A DNA stretch of 64,000 nucleotides from Phlebopus portentosus (Eukaryota; Basidiomycota; Agaricomycetes; Boletales; Boletinellaceae), in contig JAYXKI010000016.1 in the NCBI GenBank assembly GCA_037892935.1, forward strand, positions 1,116,001-1,180,000. The letters run 5' to 3'. The position numbers and the translations under genes are program-made. Below, piece after piece: positions 16,398-29,547 of the stretch. Numbering within the stretch: the stretch's first letter is position 1; each line of letters opens with the position of its first letter. The notes beneath the pieces are model-generated. The model was not told the origin of the DNA. It saw only the letters and a program-made list of their open reading frames with translations, and made no database searches.

Positions 16398-16403
16398 TTT
16401 ATA
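16398..16403 (-). promoter_or_regulatory. TATA box upstream of the candidate microprotein
   Basis: On the minus strand TATAAAG, 61 bases before the ATG at 16337, a usual distance for a fungal core promoter. Confidence 0.45.
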
Positions 16404-16438
16404 CCCGCCAGTCTCATTTGTATTCTCACGCAATACAT

Positions 16439-16939
16439 ACTACAAACTATGGAGGCCGAACAGGTAACCTTACCTTATCTGTTAATTTTGGCTCGCTTTC
16501 GTTAACCGACTGACGCCATTGACGCCCCGACGTATACAAAGTTCTGAATCGTGCCTAAGGATCAAGTCATATGGACATGTGGCTTGTAATAGGCGCTGCC
16601 TTGAGGCAAGATGACTGATATACTCACGTAGGTAGAGCTAATCGCGAGCAGCGGTATCTCAATGAGTAATGGGCAATCTGGGCGCTGAACGTGGTGTATA
16701 CTATGAGTAGGTGAGGCATCAATGAGCTATGAACGCGGCCGTATAACAGCCTCAGCTAGACGCCAACAGTCTAAGAAAGAAAGCTTGTCGATGTTTTGGC
16801 GTTATTGTCTCTTACAACAGTGACGATTCAGCCCTACTGTATTGCCTGCGGGCGACAAATGTCAATAGACAGATTGGTATAATTACCGAATGTATGCAAG
16901 TAGATATTGACCATACAATACAGTAAGGAGAAATAGATA
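16439..16939. repeat. Tandem repeat, copy A (~500 bases)
   Basis: First of two adjacent direct copies. Shared blocks include AACAGGTAACCTTAC, TTAACC(G/A)ACTGACGCC, CAGCGGTATCTCA, AATGGGCAATCTGGG, GCGGCCGTATAACAGCCTC and GAATGTATGCAAGTAGATA. It carries about 70 bases (roughly 16562-16635) that copy B lacks. No ORF, tRNA-like promoter box or long terminal inversion is apparent. Confidence 0.85.
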
Positions 16940-17374
16940 ATACAAATTATAGAGGCCCAACAGGTAACCTTACTTTGTCTATGTATTAACTTTGTCTAAC
17001 TTTTATTAACCAACTGACGCCTAGACATATACAAATTTGTGAATTGTGCCTAAGTTTGAACTTGATCACGGGCAGCGGTATCTCAGTGAGCAATGGGCAA
17101 TCTGGGTGCGAAGATGGTGCGAGCTATAAGTCGGTGGGGTGTTATTGAGTTATGAGCGCGGCCGTATAACAGCCTCAGCTAGGCGCCAACGCTCTAAAAG
17201 AAAGTTTATCGTCGATGTTTTGACGCTATTGTCTCTTTCTTTATGACAGTTCGGCCGAACAACCGCCTGCTTTGCCTGTGTCCGAACAAATATAATAATC
17301 CAGATTGGTATAAGCTTGATTGAATGTATGCAAGTAGATACTGGTCGTACAGTACAGTAGGCGAAAATAGATGA
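16940..17374. repeat. Tandem repeat, copy B (~435 bases)
   Basis: Second direct copy following copy A without a spacer, starting ACAAATTATAGAGGCCCAAC. The same blocks appear in the same order with many substitutions, so the duplication is old. It ends about 180 bases before the chitin synthase stop codon and may overlap that gene's 3' UTR. Confidence 0.85.
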
Positions 17375-17550
17375 GTACGAGGAGAAAGTACCACGGAACA
17401 CCAGGGCCAGAAAAGAAAGCAGGAGAGAAAAAGAGCGAAAGTCAAATAGATAAATATTTACTTAATGAAAGTCCAGTCCAGTTCCAGTCCAAATACCGGG
17501 TCGTCTTTCATCCCTTTCCCCAACGCATCCAGCGCAAGCATGGTGTCCTT

Positions 17551-20500
17551 TCACTCTCCGGCAAACATACGGACTGTGAGATATGATACCGAACCGATGA
17601 ATCGGACCACTGTACAACCAGTCAACTTAGTGCAAGATTCTTAAGAATGAAGGTCGAGAAAACTCACGGGCTAGAGCAGCGACGGAGTACAATATGAATG
17701 CCATGTATCCAGATACGGTCGAGCTCGCACCGTCGTCTGCCGCGCTACCTGTCGCAGAACTGGGAGAAAAATGTGTCGGTTAGACGCTGGTGGATGTGAG
17801 AAAGCCGGTCGAGTAGAAGCTTACACGACGATAGCAGCAAGGAGACCCTGAAGAACCACCAGTCAGCCAGTCGGTTTTTCGTGATTCAGAAGAACAGACT
17901 CACATTTGATAACGTCCAGAACAAAAGCACCCTGAACGCAACAACGCCGTCAGTCGTCTTTCTGCTCTATTCCGATACAAACTAACGCACCTCGTCCTAA
18001 ACGACTGATAATAGTCCTTGTTCGCCTGTTCCGGGTCCTTCTTCGGCTTCTCGGGCACGGGCTTTGTATACAATATGCTTAAAGCATTCTCATACGCAGC
18101 GTCGATATCAGCTTTATCCGTCGGTGCGTCGACCTCGACTTCATTGCTCTTTGAGTCGGTCTTGACGACACCGAGATCTGTACTGATTTTGTCTTCGCCT
18201 TTCGTTCCCCAGGTGATATCACTATATGAATGGATAGGTTAGGATATGGAAGGACAAGGTTTGGTGGGCTAGGTACGTACTGGACATTGGCGAACTGTAA
18301 AGATCGCTCGATCAGTATCAGAAAGAAACGGGAGCTGCGCTTATACGTACGGCGTAAACGTTCAAAATAGCGATATATGACGGCGCCATCAATAAATACT
18401 GAATAAAACTCGTAATCATATGCCACGGCTCGAACTAAAACCATAATTATCAGGCAACCGCTGGTCAGCCACACCTCGAAAGAAGAATCTGACGGCATGC
18501 AAGACGACTCACGAAAAGCAAGGACGAGACCAAGTACAGCCCCAAAGTCGCAGCCAACGAGATGACTATATTCCTGAAGATCGAATTGCCTATGAGGTCC
18601 CCGAAGCTCGCACTTCCGCCATTTTCATCGATGACGGTCTTGATACCTATATACGCTAAGATGATCGCAGCCGCCTGAGACAAACGCAAAAAGATCATTA
18701 GTATCCCTCCTTCCGACATGCAATTGAAGAAAGGTTGCACTGACAGTCATATAGATCGTAACAACTGCAAACCCACAGAAAGCTAGGGTATACGAGCGTT
18801 TCGAGCCCTGTGGTCTGTTCCCGAGAGCTAAGATGAAGCACATGACGAGGAGTCCGAGATAGAAGTAGTTGAGGATGTCGTTCACGATGTTGATGCCTTT
18901 GATGTCGATCACGGAATCGTCCTCCATACCGTCCGACAGGACTTTGAACGCAATGTAGTAGTTGGCCTGTTCGAAGTGATTAGGAACGCGGTCAGTATTA
19001 CCACTTCCAGCAAGTATGGAGGGGTGACTTACGAGCCCAAACCACGAAAAGATCAGATTGAACACCTGATAGACCATCTCGACGTGTATCCAGAATTTGC
19101 GCATAATTGTATGGCTCGAACGATAAATATACGCAAAATGGAATGTAGAATGGATGGCGGCGAAGAACGAGCCATTCAGCCAACGTCGGCGTTGGGAGAT
19201 CAGCTCGGGCACTTGGTCGGGAACGTCTGTTATCGCGTATGCGGACTTGACGTAGTGCAAAATCCATGAGCCGCCGCGCTTTGAGACGAGCTCCCAGCAA
19301 AGGATCTGCAATATATTATTACGTCGACTGAAGGAAAAAGGGATAAAGCTCGAGAAGAAACTTACGCGGTCCTCTGCGAGGTACATGTTCGAAGTAAAGA
19401 CGTCGGCATCACCACCGTGCTTAAAGACAAGTGTCAGGCATTTGGTGACATCAACACCAATGAACCAATGATATGTACCAGTGTCTCTCCAAGGAAGTAC
19501 TTTTGCAATGGTCCTTCGCCTTTCGCATCGTTCTGAAGCGCGATATATCGATAAGCACTGAATGCGCCAGGCAACACAGTGATATAACCGAAGATCGATT
19601 CCAATGGTTTGTCCAGGATATTTGAAACCTTGTACTCGAAATTTTGCGCCGCAACTGTCAGAATCGATCAGACACTATCGTAGATAGCTAAGTCATCGGA
19701 CGAGTCTGTACCTAGTGGATTGAGCAAGTTCAGCCCCCATTTCCCCTTGAGAGCAACAATCTCTCCACAGGCACCACCGACGTTCGAATTGATATCGAAC
19801 GCCTTCCAGAGATGGTATATAGACGTCGGACCTGGTTGCGTACCAACATCAAGTAATACACAGACGTTTGGCTGTAAGATAGGCCCGAAGGCATTGAAGA
19901 ACCATCGATGAGAATTGATCTTCTTTTGGTTGTTCTCTTTGAGACAGAAGAGGATTTGTACAGGGACAATGCCCTTCTCCGAGCCTTCGAGCTTCCTGCT
20001 TGGTGTCAACGATACTAGAGATCAAGGCAGTCAGCTAAAGACCGAAAAGTGTAAGAGGATAAGATGAATTGACCTTGAGTGGTATACTCATAAATATGTG
20101 CGACGACAGGTTTCTTATTAACCACGTTCTTCGCGACACCATCCTGGTATGCACCGAGCGATGCAACAGCAGACAGAGTCCTCGGGTGTATCTTCTTTCG
20201 TCCATCGCTCACAATGCATACTACAACCTTCTTCCATCCATCCGAACCCCACGTCCGAGACCGACTTCTCGTACACAGATGCGCAATATTCTTCATGACA
20301 CCATGCATCGTACGCGTGAAAAGTCCATCATCCTCATTATACATCGTCATCACGATGAACAGCTCCGTCCGGCGGGGTGGCTCGTACAACACCTGGCGCA
20401 ACGTGAACCCTTCGTTCATGAACTCATTCGGGTCGCACGTGGCTGCGCTGTACCGCATGTGTGTGAACTCGCGCTCGTTGCGGAACTGGCACCGTTCGAG

Positions 20501-21297
20501 GAGTTTCTGCGGGACGGGGACGTCGAAGACGAGGTTCCCGTGGAACAGCTCGACGCGCTTCATCGTCTTGTACCGCCGTGGCACTCGTTGAGGGATCCGC
20601 CCGTATCGGATGTTCGTCCCGTCTTCGTCGTCGTCATCTCGGTAACTACCATCTCCGTATTGAGATTCGGCGTAACCGCCTGGGAAGGGCGGTCGACCTG
20701 ACGCGGCGCTGTCCCGCCGCAGGAGGGGCATATTGCCCAGATCATCATTCCCGTTCCCTTCCGACGTGTCATAAGTCGAGAACTGCGAGCTGACAGGATG
20801 GAGAGGTATAGCTCCAGTGTCCGGTCCCAGATAGCTCGTCGGTTGCTGAGGTGGCGAGTGATAGGGGTTGAACCCTGCTGGAGGTGGCGAGCTGTGTATC
20901 GCTGCATGTGGAAGCGGGCCTGGCGGAGGAGAGGTGTGCTGTTGTACGAGAGGCGGAGGTGGTGGGGGCGGGTTGTGTATCCCAGGTGACGGACTGAGGG
21001 AATGAAATCCTGAAGGAGGATAGGGCTGCATCCCCAAGCTCGGCGTTGCGAAGGGGTCTTGCAACTGCTGCTGCTGCTGGTGAGTCACGTACGGCGGGTT
21101 CTCATAAGGATTTGGCGTGGCCGACATTTGAGGATGAACTGGCTGCTCCTGCGGATTGCCATACGCTCCTCCGCCGTACGGCGAGTAATTGTAACGCTGT
21201 CCAGTGCCGCCGCGTTGCGCTTCATCTGCCTACAAGAATTGTCAAGTCAATCCGTGAAAAATCAAAGGCAGCGACTTACTTCAGGAAAATAGGACAT
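17551..21297 (-). CDS. Chitin synthase, division I (class I-III type)
   Basis: Integral membrane glycosyltransferase that polymerises UDP-GlcNAc into chitin. The start (MSYFPE) is followed by an intron and a Pro/Gln-rich cytosolic N-terminus of about 170 residues. Then comes the division I signature [19 protein letters not shown] and the catalytic region: TMYNEDD, CIVSDGR, MYLAEDR, and the product-binding QRRRW in [13 protein letters not shown] (near 19160-19200). Several hydrophobic helices follow, and the protein ends with [12 protein letters not shown]. At least ten short introns are present. The order and motifs are those of class I-III enzymes; the exact class is not decided here. It converges with PEX1 across the tandem repeat. 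Confidence 0.95.
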
Positions 21298-24200
21298 GAC
21301 TGCTCAATGCTAACAGTGACCCGTGCGCAGTGCTGTTTTTATAGGTAGGATGCCTCGGCACTGAAGGAGGCAGTGATTGTCCCAGTGAGCGCTCCTTGCG
21401 CAGTCCCTGGTGCAGTGATCGATCCTTGATGGTATTGCCCAATAACGGAAGGTCGATCGCTTACGTCACACAGCCTTCCTCTTGCCTTTTTTTTATTTAT
21501 TTTGCTCTTGTCTACGCATCCGCTCCTTTCCTTAGGTGTAGTAAAACGAGTCGAATTGACGTCTGTTGAACTGATATCCATAGAAAGGCTGCCGTGTTAC
21601 TATGCAGATGACTAGAAACCTTTGTCTACTAAATCGGCCTGATCAGAAACAAATTATACACTTCTCCGCAGTTCGGCGGCCAACAGCCTGAAGCTTCGTT
21701 AAGATCGGTTGCCAGCCCGCACGCTCGACCTATGCCAAACTATTCTCATCTCAATGAACAGAGATTTGAAGATCTGTGGTAGCCTTATAACGAGCACCTG
21801 GCTTTCGTCGTTCCTGGGGTACGCATGCCGATTACGATCACCGTCTCACAGATATGGATGTGTCGCTGAGCGTACTTATTATTCGCCGTATTCCTGCAGT
21901 TCCAACGCGAAACGAAATGCCGGTGTCAGTATCGGTTGTAATTGCTAGTAAAAATGAAGCAATTGGGGTCGGGGTTACACCTCACGCATAGAGAAATGGT
22001 CAGTCGTCTCATCCCTACGACTTAGGATATTTGTGGAACCAAATAATTTTCGATAAGGGCGCCGATGACAGTATGTACCCCTTCCGTGGCGAACGCCTCT
22101 GGACATGTAAACTGCACAAGGAGAATAAATATCGGACTGAAATGAGTAGCGCTAGTAGCATACTTTCACACTCAAGAACTCATCCGCCCGTCGTTTGTGA
22201 AGTCGGCATAATACCTCAAATGAAGCTTAAACTGCAATGAAAAGTAAATAACATCAACAAGAAATCGTTCTGCCATTTGAAATTGACGCACTTATCCGGT
22301 TGATGGTTAGTACGAATCGCAATTTCATCATGCTTCTTGACCATGTTCTAAGTGTCCAGGACGGCTCTTTCAGTGACCTCGCTTATACTTGATTGTAATC
22401 CACAACAACATGAAGATCCGTATATATCTTTGGGAAATATTGAGCGTTTGAGAAAAGGTCTGCCATACGCAGTCTCTCTCAATGATGCTATGCATTGGTG
22501 AATTCGAGTTCGCTGAACAGGATGTTGGTAACGAAACCGTGACTTTTAGTAGTAGTCAATGACCTCAGGCGTGACGGTGACAGTGGCACGTCGCGTCGCG
22601 TCACGAGCTTGTCACTGCACAGGAAACTGAATCGATCCAAGCCAAGATTATTGCATTCTGCATAAAATCAAACACTTCCTCGTTCGATGGATGCTCTCGA
22701 TAGCCAACTGATTCTTGCTCGGACCGCTAGTCTTGCGTTATCAACATATCTTGGATTTTAATGTGAATGTCTTGATATCTGGATGACCGCTGACTCGAAG
22801 ACAAAAATCCTGGATTGTATCTACACTACCGAAATGAAATAAGACCTTTACCTCATCTGGGAAGTGATGCTAGTAACCTGCACAGCACCTGAGCTTGAAT
22901 TACAGTTCCGAAATCTGACAAGGCGCGCAAAAGGACTTGCTACCGATGTGAGTGTCAGTCAAGTGCCTCAGATTGATTTACAAGACAAGTCTTCTCGGAG
23001 AAGGTTGGACCCACCGGTTTATCTCATGGACGGATAAATCTAGTCCACAGTGTCTTCCAAGCGGCAGAAATGCTCTCCACAGAAGATTCTATTCGTCCGT
23101 TTACAGGCTCTCAATGCTCCATCTCCGTTTCAGGTCCGCGGGGAGGTCATGGTATATTGTCACGCCGAAACGAGTAAAAGTGCGCGAGATGCATCTAAGA
23201 AGGAGAACATGAATCGGGATCGAAACCGCCCAGAATCATTTTCACTGGGAAAAACGACGTCAGATTGAAATAGAGAAAGCGGCGTTCTCAGCAACTCAGT
23301 ATCTCCCCATTGGGCCGACGTCCTTCGCAAGTTCGTTCTCAGGCACCTCAAACGATCTATACATAAAGTACTTACCGTGCTAGCGAATCATTCAAATGAA
23401 TGCATGGCTTGCCGAGGAGGAAGAGGTAGGAATTCGAACTGAAATAGCGGTTAGCTAGCGGAACTCAAACACAAACTTTCTGGCTACGATTATGGTAGAA
23501 CGGAGTCTCGAAAGCGTATCTTGATTTTCTCTTTATATTTCGTAGCTTTTCCTTTTGGGACGTCCAATACGAAATTACGATTAATCCTATTCGTCTTTGA
23601 AACCCCCTGGCTGACGACATGTAAGTCTGATTGAATTTCAATCTTATCTATTCAATCGGTATCAGTTATTCTGGGTTGCATCCTGTTTCTCTGGGCACTG
23701 GTTGTTCTTACGGCTCCGCTTTACCATCCTTTGGGTGCTCTTTGCGATCGTCGATAGTCCGAACTAACAGCATATGACTTCCCGTTCTACCAGAGGCACA
23801 GCTGGTCTCGTGAGCATAGCGGAGACAACGAAAGAAGAGATTCAGCCAAGGATCTTCGTAGAATGTGTATATACATACCAGACTATTTGATTCCGCGACG
23901 ATGAATCTTCAGTACCACAGAACCCTTTGACACGCAAAGACTGAGGGGTAATGAGCCACACTGTAATCTCTCGGTGACAGTCTGATTAAGCTCGGAATGC
24001 ATATGGATTGCGTGGAAGCCAAGAAGGCTTCATCATTTGCGTAAGGCGCTTGAGTGACTGGACAAGAGATGCGGGAGCCGAGAATAGTGGATACAGACGT
24101 TCCCCGGTGAGGTCCGACGTCGCTTGTGCGAGAATAAGGCCTCAAGAGGAAATGAGCGAAGTAGACCGACGGAGTATTGAAAGGCGCCGAGACAACGCGG

Positions 24201-25473
24201 AGAGAAAGGCGCGGGAGGCACGAGGCGGGAGACTCTGCAGGTACTTTGATCGACAAGTGCGCGTGTTGAGCAGCGAACTCAAATTCTGGATAAACGTAGA
24301 TGGCGCCCTGTGCCCACAAGTTTATTTGGGAGTCAGGTACAAGAACAGAAGGTGCGGAAGCTCGAGATAATGCAAAAGACCCGTGAGAAGTCAGGGACGG
24401 TGGTAAGTAAACGAGTAGACGAGGGGTGCTGACGCTGCAGTGCGCGTCACAGGGTAAATTCGGCGGCGGCCTAGAATGGAGGATGCACTCCGAAGAATCC
24501 AAGGCAGCGATAGGCATCACTATAGCACATTGGGCGACACGGGCTTCGAGATTGGGTGTCTAGCGAGGCCGAGCTCTTGGAAATACGGGTGGCGTCGCGG
24601 CCAGTTGTCCAGACTCGACGGACAAATCTTCTAATCATCGGTGGAGCAAGGATGCGAGAAAAGATGCTACCGGGGAGAGAGCGGAATGCATGCCGTGTAT
24701 ACAGAAATAGTATGTGACCTAAAATGGATTTGCTGACCGTGTATCTTCTGCAATCATTTCTTCCATTCTGTTGGTTTGTACATGCGGTCGGCTGAGAATG
24801 TTGGATGCGTAGGTTAAACTGATGCAGATGCATTGTCCCACAGCGATTAGACGGCAGAGCGACAGGAACTGTCCAAGAAAGCGCCATGAACACCAACCGT
24901 AGCCTCAAGGCAAGCAAACCAGACCGGCGGGTGCGCAGATTGCACGGCGCAACGTTCCGTTTGACAAGGCCGCACGACGGTAACTGAGAGCGGATTGAAA
25001 AAGTGTGTGTGTCTAGACAGATAGCGCAGAGCAAGTGCGCTTGACGAAAGGAGTAACAAGCAGAATAATAGGATGATGTGAGTATGATGGTCGACGGGTA
25101 CCTCGATCCGTTGCTTATTTTCACGCTTACTCATAGGGAAGCACGTACTGAAAGGTCAAATCTTTGTAGGAGAAATATCGGAAGAAAAGGAGAAACTTCT
25201 GAGCAGCCGAAACACCCCATGGACTTCTCGCGAGAGAGACGAGTGAGACGCGTGACCAAATAGGGTAAACAGTCCCACGCATGACGCGGCCTATTCTTCT
25301 TGATTCCTCAAAACAAATCACGCAAACCAAGGTCTTGTCTTCTACCTCCCATCTCACCCTATTCACGTTTAGGTACTTATACAGTTCTCTTCATCGCATC
25401 TCCTGCTCACGTCTTATCGTCTTGTCTTGCGCCCAAAGGTACACTTCTCAATACACAATACAGCGTTCACGCG
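21298..25473. other. Gene-poor 4.2-kb region
   Basis: Upstream of the diverging chitin synthase and proteasome beta-6 genes. Six-frame reading shows no recognisable domain. Two minus-strand open frames of 217 and 203 codons (24471-25124 and 23909-24520) overlap by 50 bases in different frames. Their Ser/Arg/Cys-rich content and overlap with open plus-strand frames look non-coding. No terminal repeats, LTRs or transposase motifs were seen. Confidence 0.45.
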
Positions 25474-27514
25474 ATGCCAGGCGCGACTATGATGACCTTT
25501 TCACAATCACATAACGGCCAACCCATGCAAAGACAGTTCAATCCGTACACCGAGAACGGTGGCACTATTCTCGCCATCGCCGGTGCTGACTTCGCCGTCA
25601 TTGCTGGTGACACTCGTCAAACAGAGGGGTTCAACATCCAGACACGTTATGCACCGAAAGTATTCCGTCTGTGAGTACTTGCACATACTTGTTTCTCGTT
25701 CCCCCGTAATGCGCAATAAACGGTCTGGATGATTACTGATCTCGTGACGCGGTTACAGCACCGATAAGGCCGTGTTGGCAGTAAACGGCTTTGCTGCAGA
25801 CGGTAATATGTTTGTAAAGAAGGTTAAACAGCGGTTGGAGGTGTGTACGCGTCATACTCAAGGTCAAATCAGATGTTCACTTTGGACTCATCATCTTTAT
25901 CTGCTATGTAATCAAAGTGGTATCGCCACGCTCACGCGAAGGACATGCCATTACGCGCCATCGCTCGATTAATCCAGACAATGCTTTACGCGCAACGTTT
26001 CTTCCCGTACTACGTATATAACATTCTCGGTGGTATCGAAGACGACGGTGAGTTTAACCGTTCTTTTGGCTCCATAATCCATGCGTTAGGGTGAACATGT
26101 CCTAATCCCATGATTCTCATTCACTCGTATTTCATTCTTCCCGCTGTTCATTTGATTGATTGATCGTTTTTTTTTTGTGTCATATCCGCCTTCTACCGCT
26201 TGTATGCTCCTCAACGCTCCACGACGTCGACGTTCCGACGCTTGCCCGCACTTGTCACCCTGTCCCGCGTGTTTTGTCCTGCTGGACTCTGCGGTTTCCG
26301 CCCGGTTTCATGCCTGCGGAAATTCCGATGAAATCACTTTTGACGTTTCGGTTGTCTTCGCCGATTTTTCCGAACTCGTTGCCTCGACCTACGTTTATCC
26401 GAACTGTCGATCGTGTCTAAAGGCTCGGGCGCTGTCTACAGCTTTGACCCCGTCGGTTCGTACGAGCGCGAAACGTGCCGCGCGGCTGGGGCTGCCCAGC
26501 AGCTAGTACAACCTTTCCTTGACAACCAGGTGCGGATTTTCCTCCTTCACACATCCCTACTTGTCTTGGAAACGAAAAGGTATTTTTGGAACCGTATCCA
26601 CACGCATTGGGTATCGTGGTGTATGCCAAGCATGCGCTAATTCTTTACTTTCCTCCGAAGTGTTATGTCTTTCACGCGGCATGCTTATTTTTACTTTTAA
26701 TCGCACTTTCCCAATGTCCTCATCTTTATTCGACTCCACTTTCTTTCCATTCCCGTTGTCCCTTGAAACTTGTTCCACCAATGCATATTGTGCATATCTG
26801 ACTACCCGATGCTCTTCCGAATATTCTCCGTCTGCGTTCTCGTTCTCTTGTTACCGTCTTTCTCGATATTTATGCTTTCTTATCTTTCTCCTGTGCTGAC
26901 TGATGTCTTCTTCATCTTTGGCAGATTTACTTCAAGAATCAAGTACCTCCACCCGGCGTAGCTGGAGGGCATCCGACACACCTTCCTCTGGATCGCGTTC
27001 TTTCGATTGTAACTGACAGCTTTACAAGTGCCACGGAACGTCATATTGAGGTGAGTTTTTGTTCTGTTTCTAGACTCTAACGCATCAGTCTTTCCTTCCC
27101 TGCATCCCGCTCCTTCCATTGTGCCAAAATGATCTCATCTGTGGCTTTACGGTTTCGTCTGGAGATATTGAGCTGACCGACATTCTTCCTATCTTTTGCT
27201 CTCCGTCTCCTGGCATCGCCTTTCCTATCGTCTTCGGAATGTCGTCACGTCCTCGTCGTTCCGTTCCTTATCGTACACATCCCTGAACCTTCGCCGCCAC
27301 ACTTATCGCCATCGTCGTCCTGATATCGTCACTTCTTATGCAATCGCATCACGGACGATAGGTCGGAGATGGGCTCGAACTTTACGTCGTACTAGCAAAA
27401 GGCCGGTCACCTCAAGGCCTCGAGGGGCTACGTGCCGCACACGTGCGCGAAGTCACCGGGCATACGGATGGCGAACGCGTGTTTGTCATTAACCAAGAGC
27501 TGAAGAAGGATTAA
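25474..27514 (+). CDS. PRE7: 20S proteasome subunit beta-6 (PSMB1/PRE7)
   Basis: Non-catalytic beta subunit of the 20S core. The N-terminus leads into [20 protein letters not shown], where a catalytic beta subunit would have its active-site Thr. Then follow [59 protein letters not shown] and the tail [14 protein letters not shown]. All are characteristic of beta-6. The first two introns are short, but introns 3-5 (26048-26422, 26530-26924 and 27051-27361) are 375, 395 and 311 bases long, far above the roughly 50-90 usual in this window. All have GT-AG ends and leave the frame intact. Confidence 0.96.
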
Positions 27515-28683
27515 GATAGAAAGAAATTTCAATTTCAATTGTAGACGTTGGCGCAGGTTTTTTTTTTTTTTTAATTTGTGTGGGAGTTGTTGCGAATGCG
27601 TTGTGCGGCCGCTGAGTAGTGTAACGGATGGAGAGAGGCGTGAGTGGAGTTTTCGTGGATGCAGACGTTTGATGGCGGTACTGGGGAGAGACAAATGAAA
27701 CGGCGGGTGGCCGACCGGTTTGCTGTCTGTCTTGTTCAGTTTGACTGAGGCTCGAGCTTTCTCTCTCGCTTTCATGTTCGTCTCTATGCTCACTCGTACT
27801 CTTTCGCGCTCCATCACCCACCTAGCCATGACTCTTACCTACTTAATTCTGTGCGTGACCACCCCCCATGTACTATTTATTCTGTTCTCTCTCCTCCACT
27901 TTTCTTTCCATTTCTCTTTCTGTGCAATCATTAGTTTTCTCCTTTTCTCCCTCTGTCATCAGCAACCCTAGTAGGTCGCAATGGACTCTGTTTGTCAGAC
28001 ACTGATTAGACTTCGTCTCTCTGTCTTTATATCTTGTCCAGAGTCATGAAACTCCCAATAAGCAATAAATAATGATTTACATCTGTACATACTCTGCTTG
28101 TTCGTCCTTATCTTCCGCTGTCGCAGCATGGTATTCTTGGTCAGCCATATAACCAAGAGACAACGCTACTCCGAAATTTTTCATTTCATCTAAAGCATGC
28201 CTTGGTCTCTGGTGCACTAATGAAGTTATTACCTCTGCGCCAAGACCCCTATATATGTAACGTAACAACATGGCAACGAGCAGGGGAGGAGAGTCATTAG
28301 CAACACACGATCTTTTGTAGATAATGAGAGAAAAGTTCAGAAGAGAGGAAAGAAAGGAGAGGAAGTCTGCAAGCAGAAGGCAGGGTATAATAATAGAAGT
28401 CCGAGGGGCACGAACGGGCGGGAAGATAAAGGGTGCATTGCTGCGGATGGAAGAACATGCTGCCAGACACGGATTGGAAGGGGAAATAGAAGCGACCGGT
28501 GACTGTTTTCGATCGTGTGCGAAAAGTTCAAGTGTCTCCAAGATCAAACATTACGAGAAAGGAAAAAAAACGTGATTGTGTTGAAATGATTTGAAGAAAA
28601 GGCGGGAGAAGAAGTGCAAAGCAAAAACGGAAAACTCTGCCGTATATCATGTGCGGGTGTGTACGTGTGTGAAATCTTTCCTT
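27515..28683. other. Convergent intergenic region, PRE7 to ROT1
   Basis: About 1.2 kb between two convergent genes. It holds a T-run of about 15 bases near 27557, a pyrimidine-rich stretch at 27880-27965, and an AATAAA near 28063 that may be a polyadenylation signal. No gene is recognised. Confidence 0.5.
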
Positions 28684-29547
28684 CTAAAGCGTGACCAAGA
28701 GCCCACCGGCGATCACAGAGAGCAACATGCTGATACTTGTCACGTCGCCCACTCGACTGCCAGCAGCACCGGTCTGGGGCTCGGATCTCTTGATTTCGCG
28801 CTTGCCGGTGTTGACGAACCCATCCTGGCTTGTGAACTCGGGCGTGACGTTGCGCAGCATCTGCAATGGGAGCATGTTGGGCTCTGTCGATACCTGGTAC
28901 AAAGGATTAATGGGTGAGCCGTCGTATGAAAACAAATGCAGTTTGGGTCCGTCGGTAGCGTCCTCATAGATGCGCCAGGACTCGTATAGCTCTGTCTCAT
29001 TGAAGTCTTCGAGGAAGATCGACCGTGCGCCGCACGGGTCTTGCACTAGCTGGTATCCATCTCCCAATGGATTAAAGACGATGGAGCCGTTAGAATCCAG
29101 TTCGTAGTGCCCGTGAGCCCAGTTCAGCGCGCCAATGATGCACGAAGGTTCCGTGGCATTCGAGGTGAAGCGGTATCGGGCAACTTCATACCAACCATCG
29201 TCGGTGCTGGATGAAGCTCAGCCATCAGCACATAAAAAAGCACTGATGCAGTACATACAAGGCATAACCGTAGCCAGTACAGGATGGATATGTGAATGAA
29301 GTGTTTGAAGGGTATGCAAAGGCCTGAAGAATACGGACGTTATTATCTTCAGCGAGCTATACGACATTAATCCACGTACCAAACCCGTATTGGGGTCAAT
29401 ACCAGTCAACACCGTTCTGGACTGCGATGTCCATGTACCAGAGATCGATGTTACGTTATGGATTGAATCGAAGACGATCTGGGCTGCGGCAGGGAGCGAC
29501 GCCGAGAGAAGCAGCGAAAGCGCAGATGCTACCTGCCAGGGACGCAT
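28684..29547 (-). CDS. ROT1: ER chaperone ROT1
   Basis: Fungus-specific ER membrane protein needed for folding of glycoproteins and for beta-1,6-glucan synthesis. The protein begins with a signal peptide (MRPWQVASALSLLLSASL) followed by SISGTWTSQSRTVLTG. After an intron come YPSCTGYGYAFTDDGWYEV, then CIIGALNWAHGHYELDSNGS and YQVSTEPNMLPLQMLRN. A C-terminal hydrophobic helix (ISMLLSVIAGGLLVTL) gives a type I membrane topology. The GTWTSKS and W-H-G-x-Y-E blocks with late LPLQ are hallmarks of the Rot1 family as I know it. Three exons are enough; ends are supported by start and stop in frame. Confidence 0.88.

Noticed and set aside
23909..25124. Two minus-strand open frames of 203 and 217 codons as one frameshifted gene
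   Set aside because: Joining them needs a frame change of the opposite sign to the other breaks; composition is Ser/Arg/Cys-rich with no motif, and plus-strand frames are open too.
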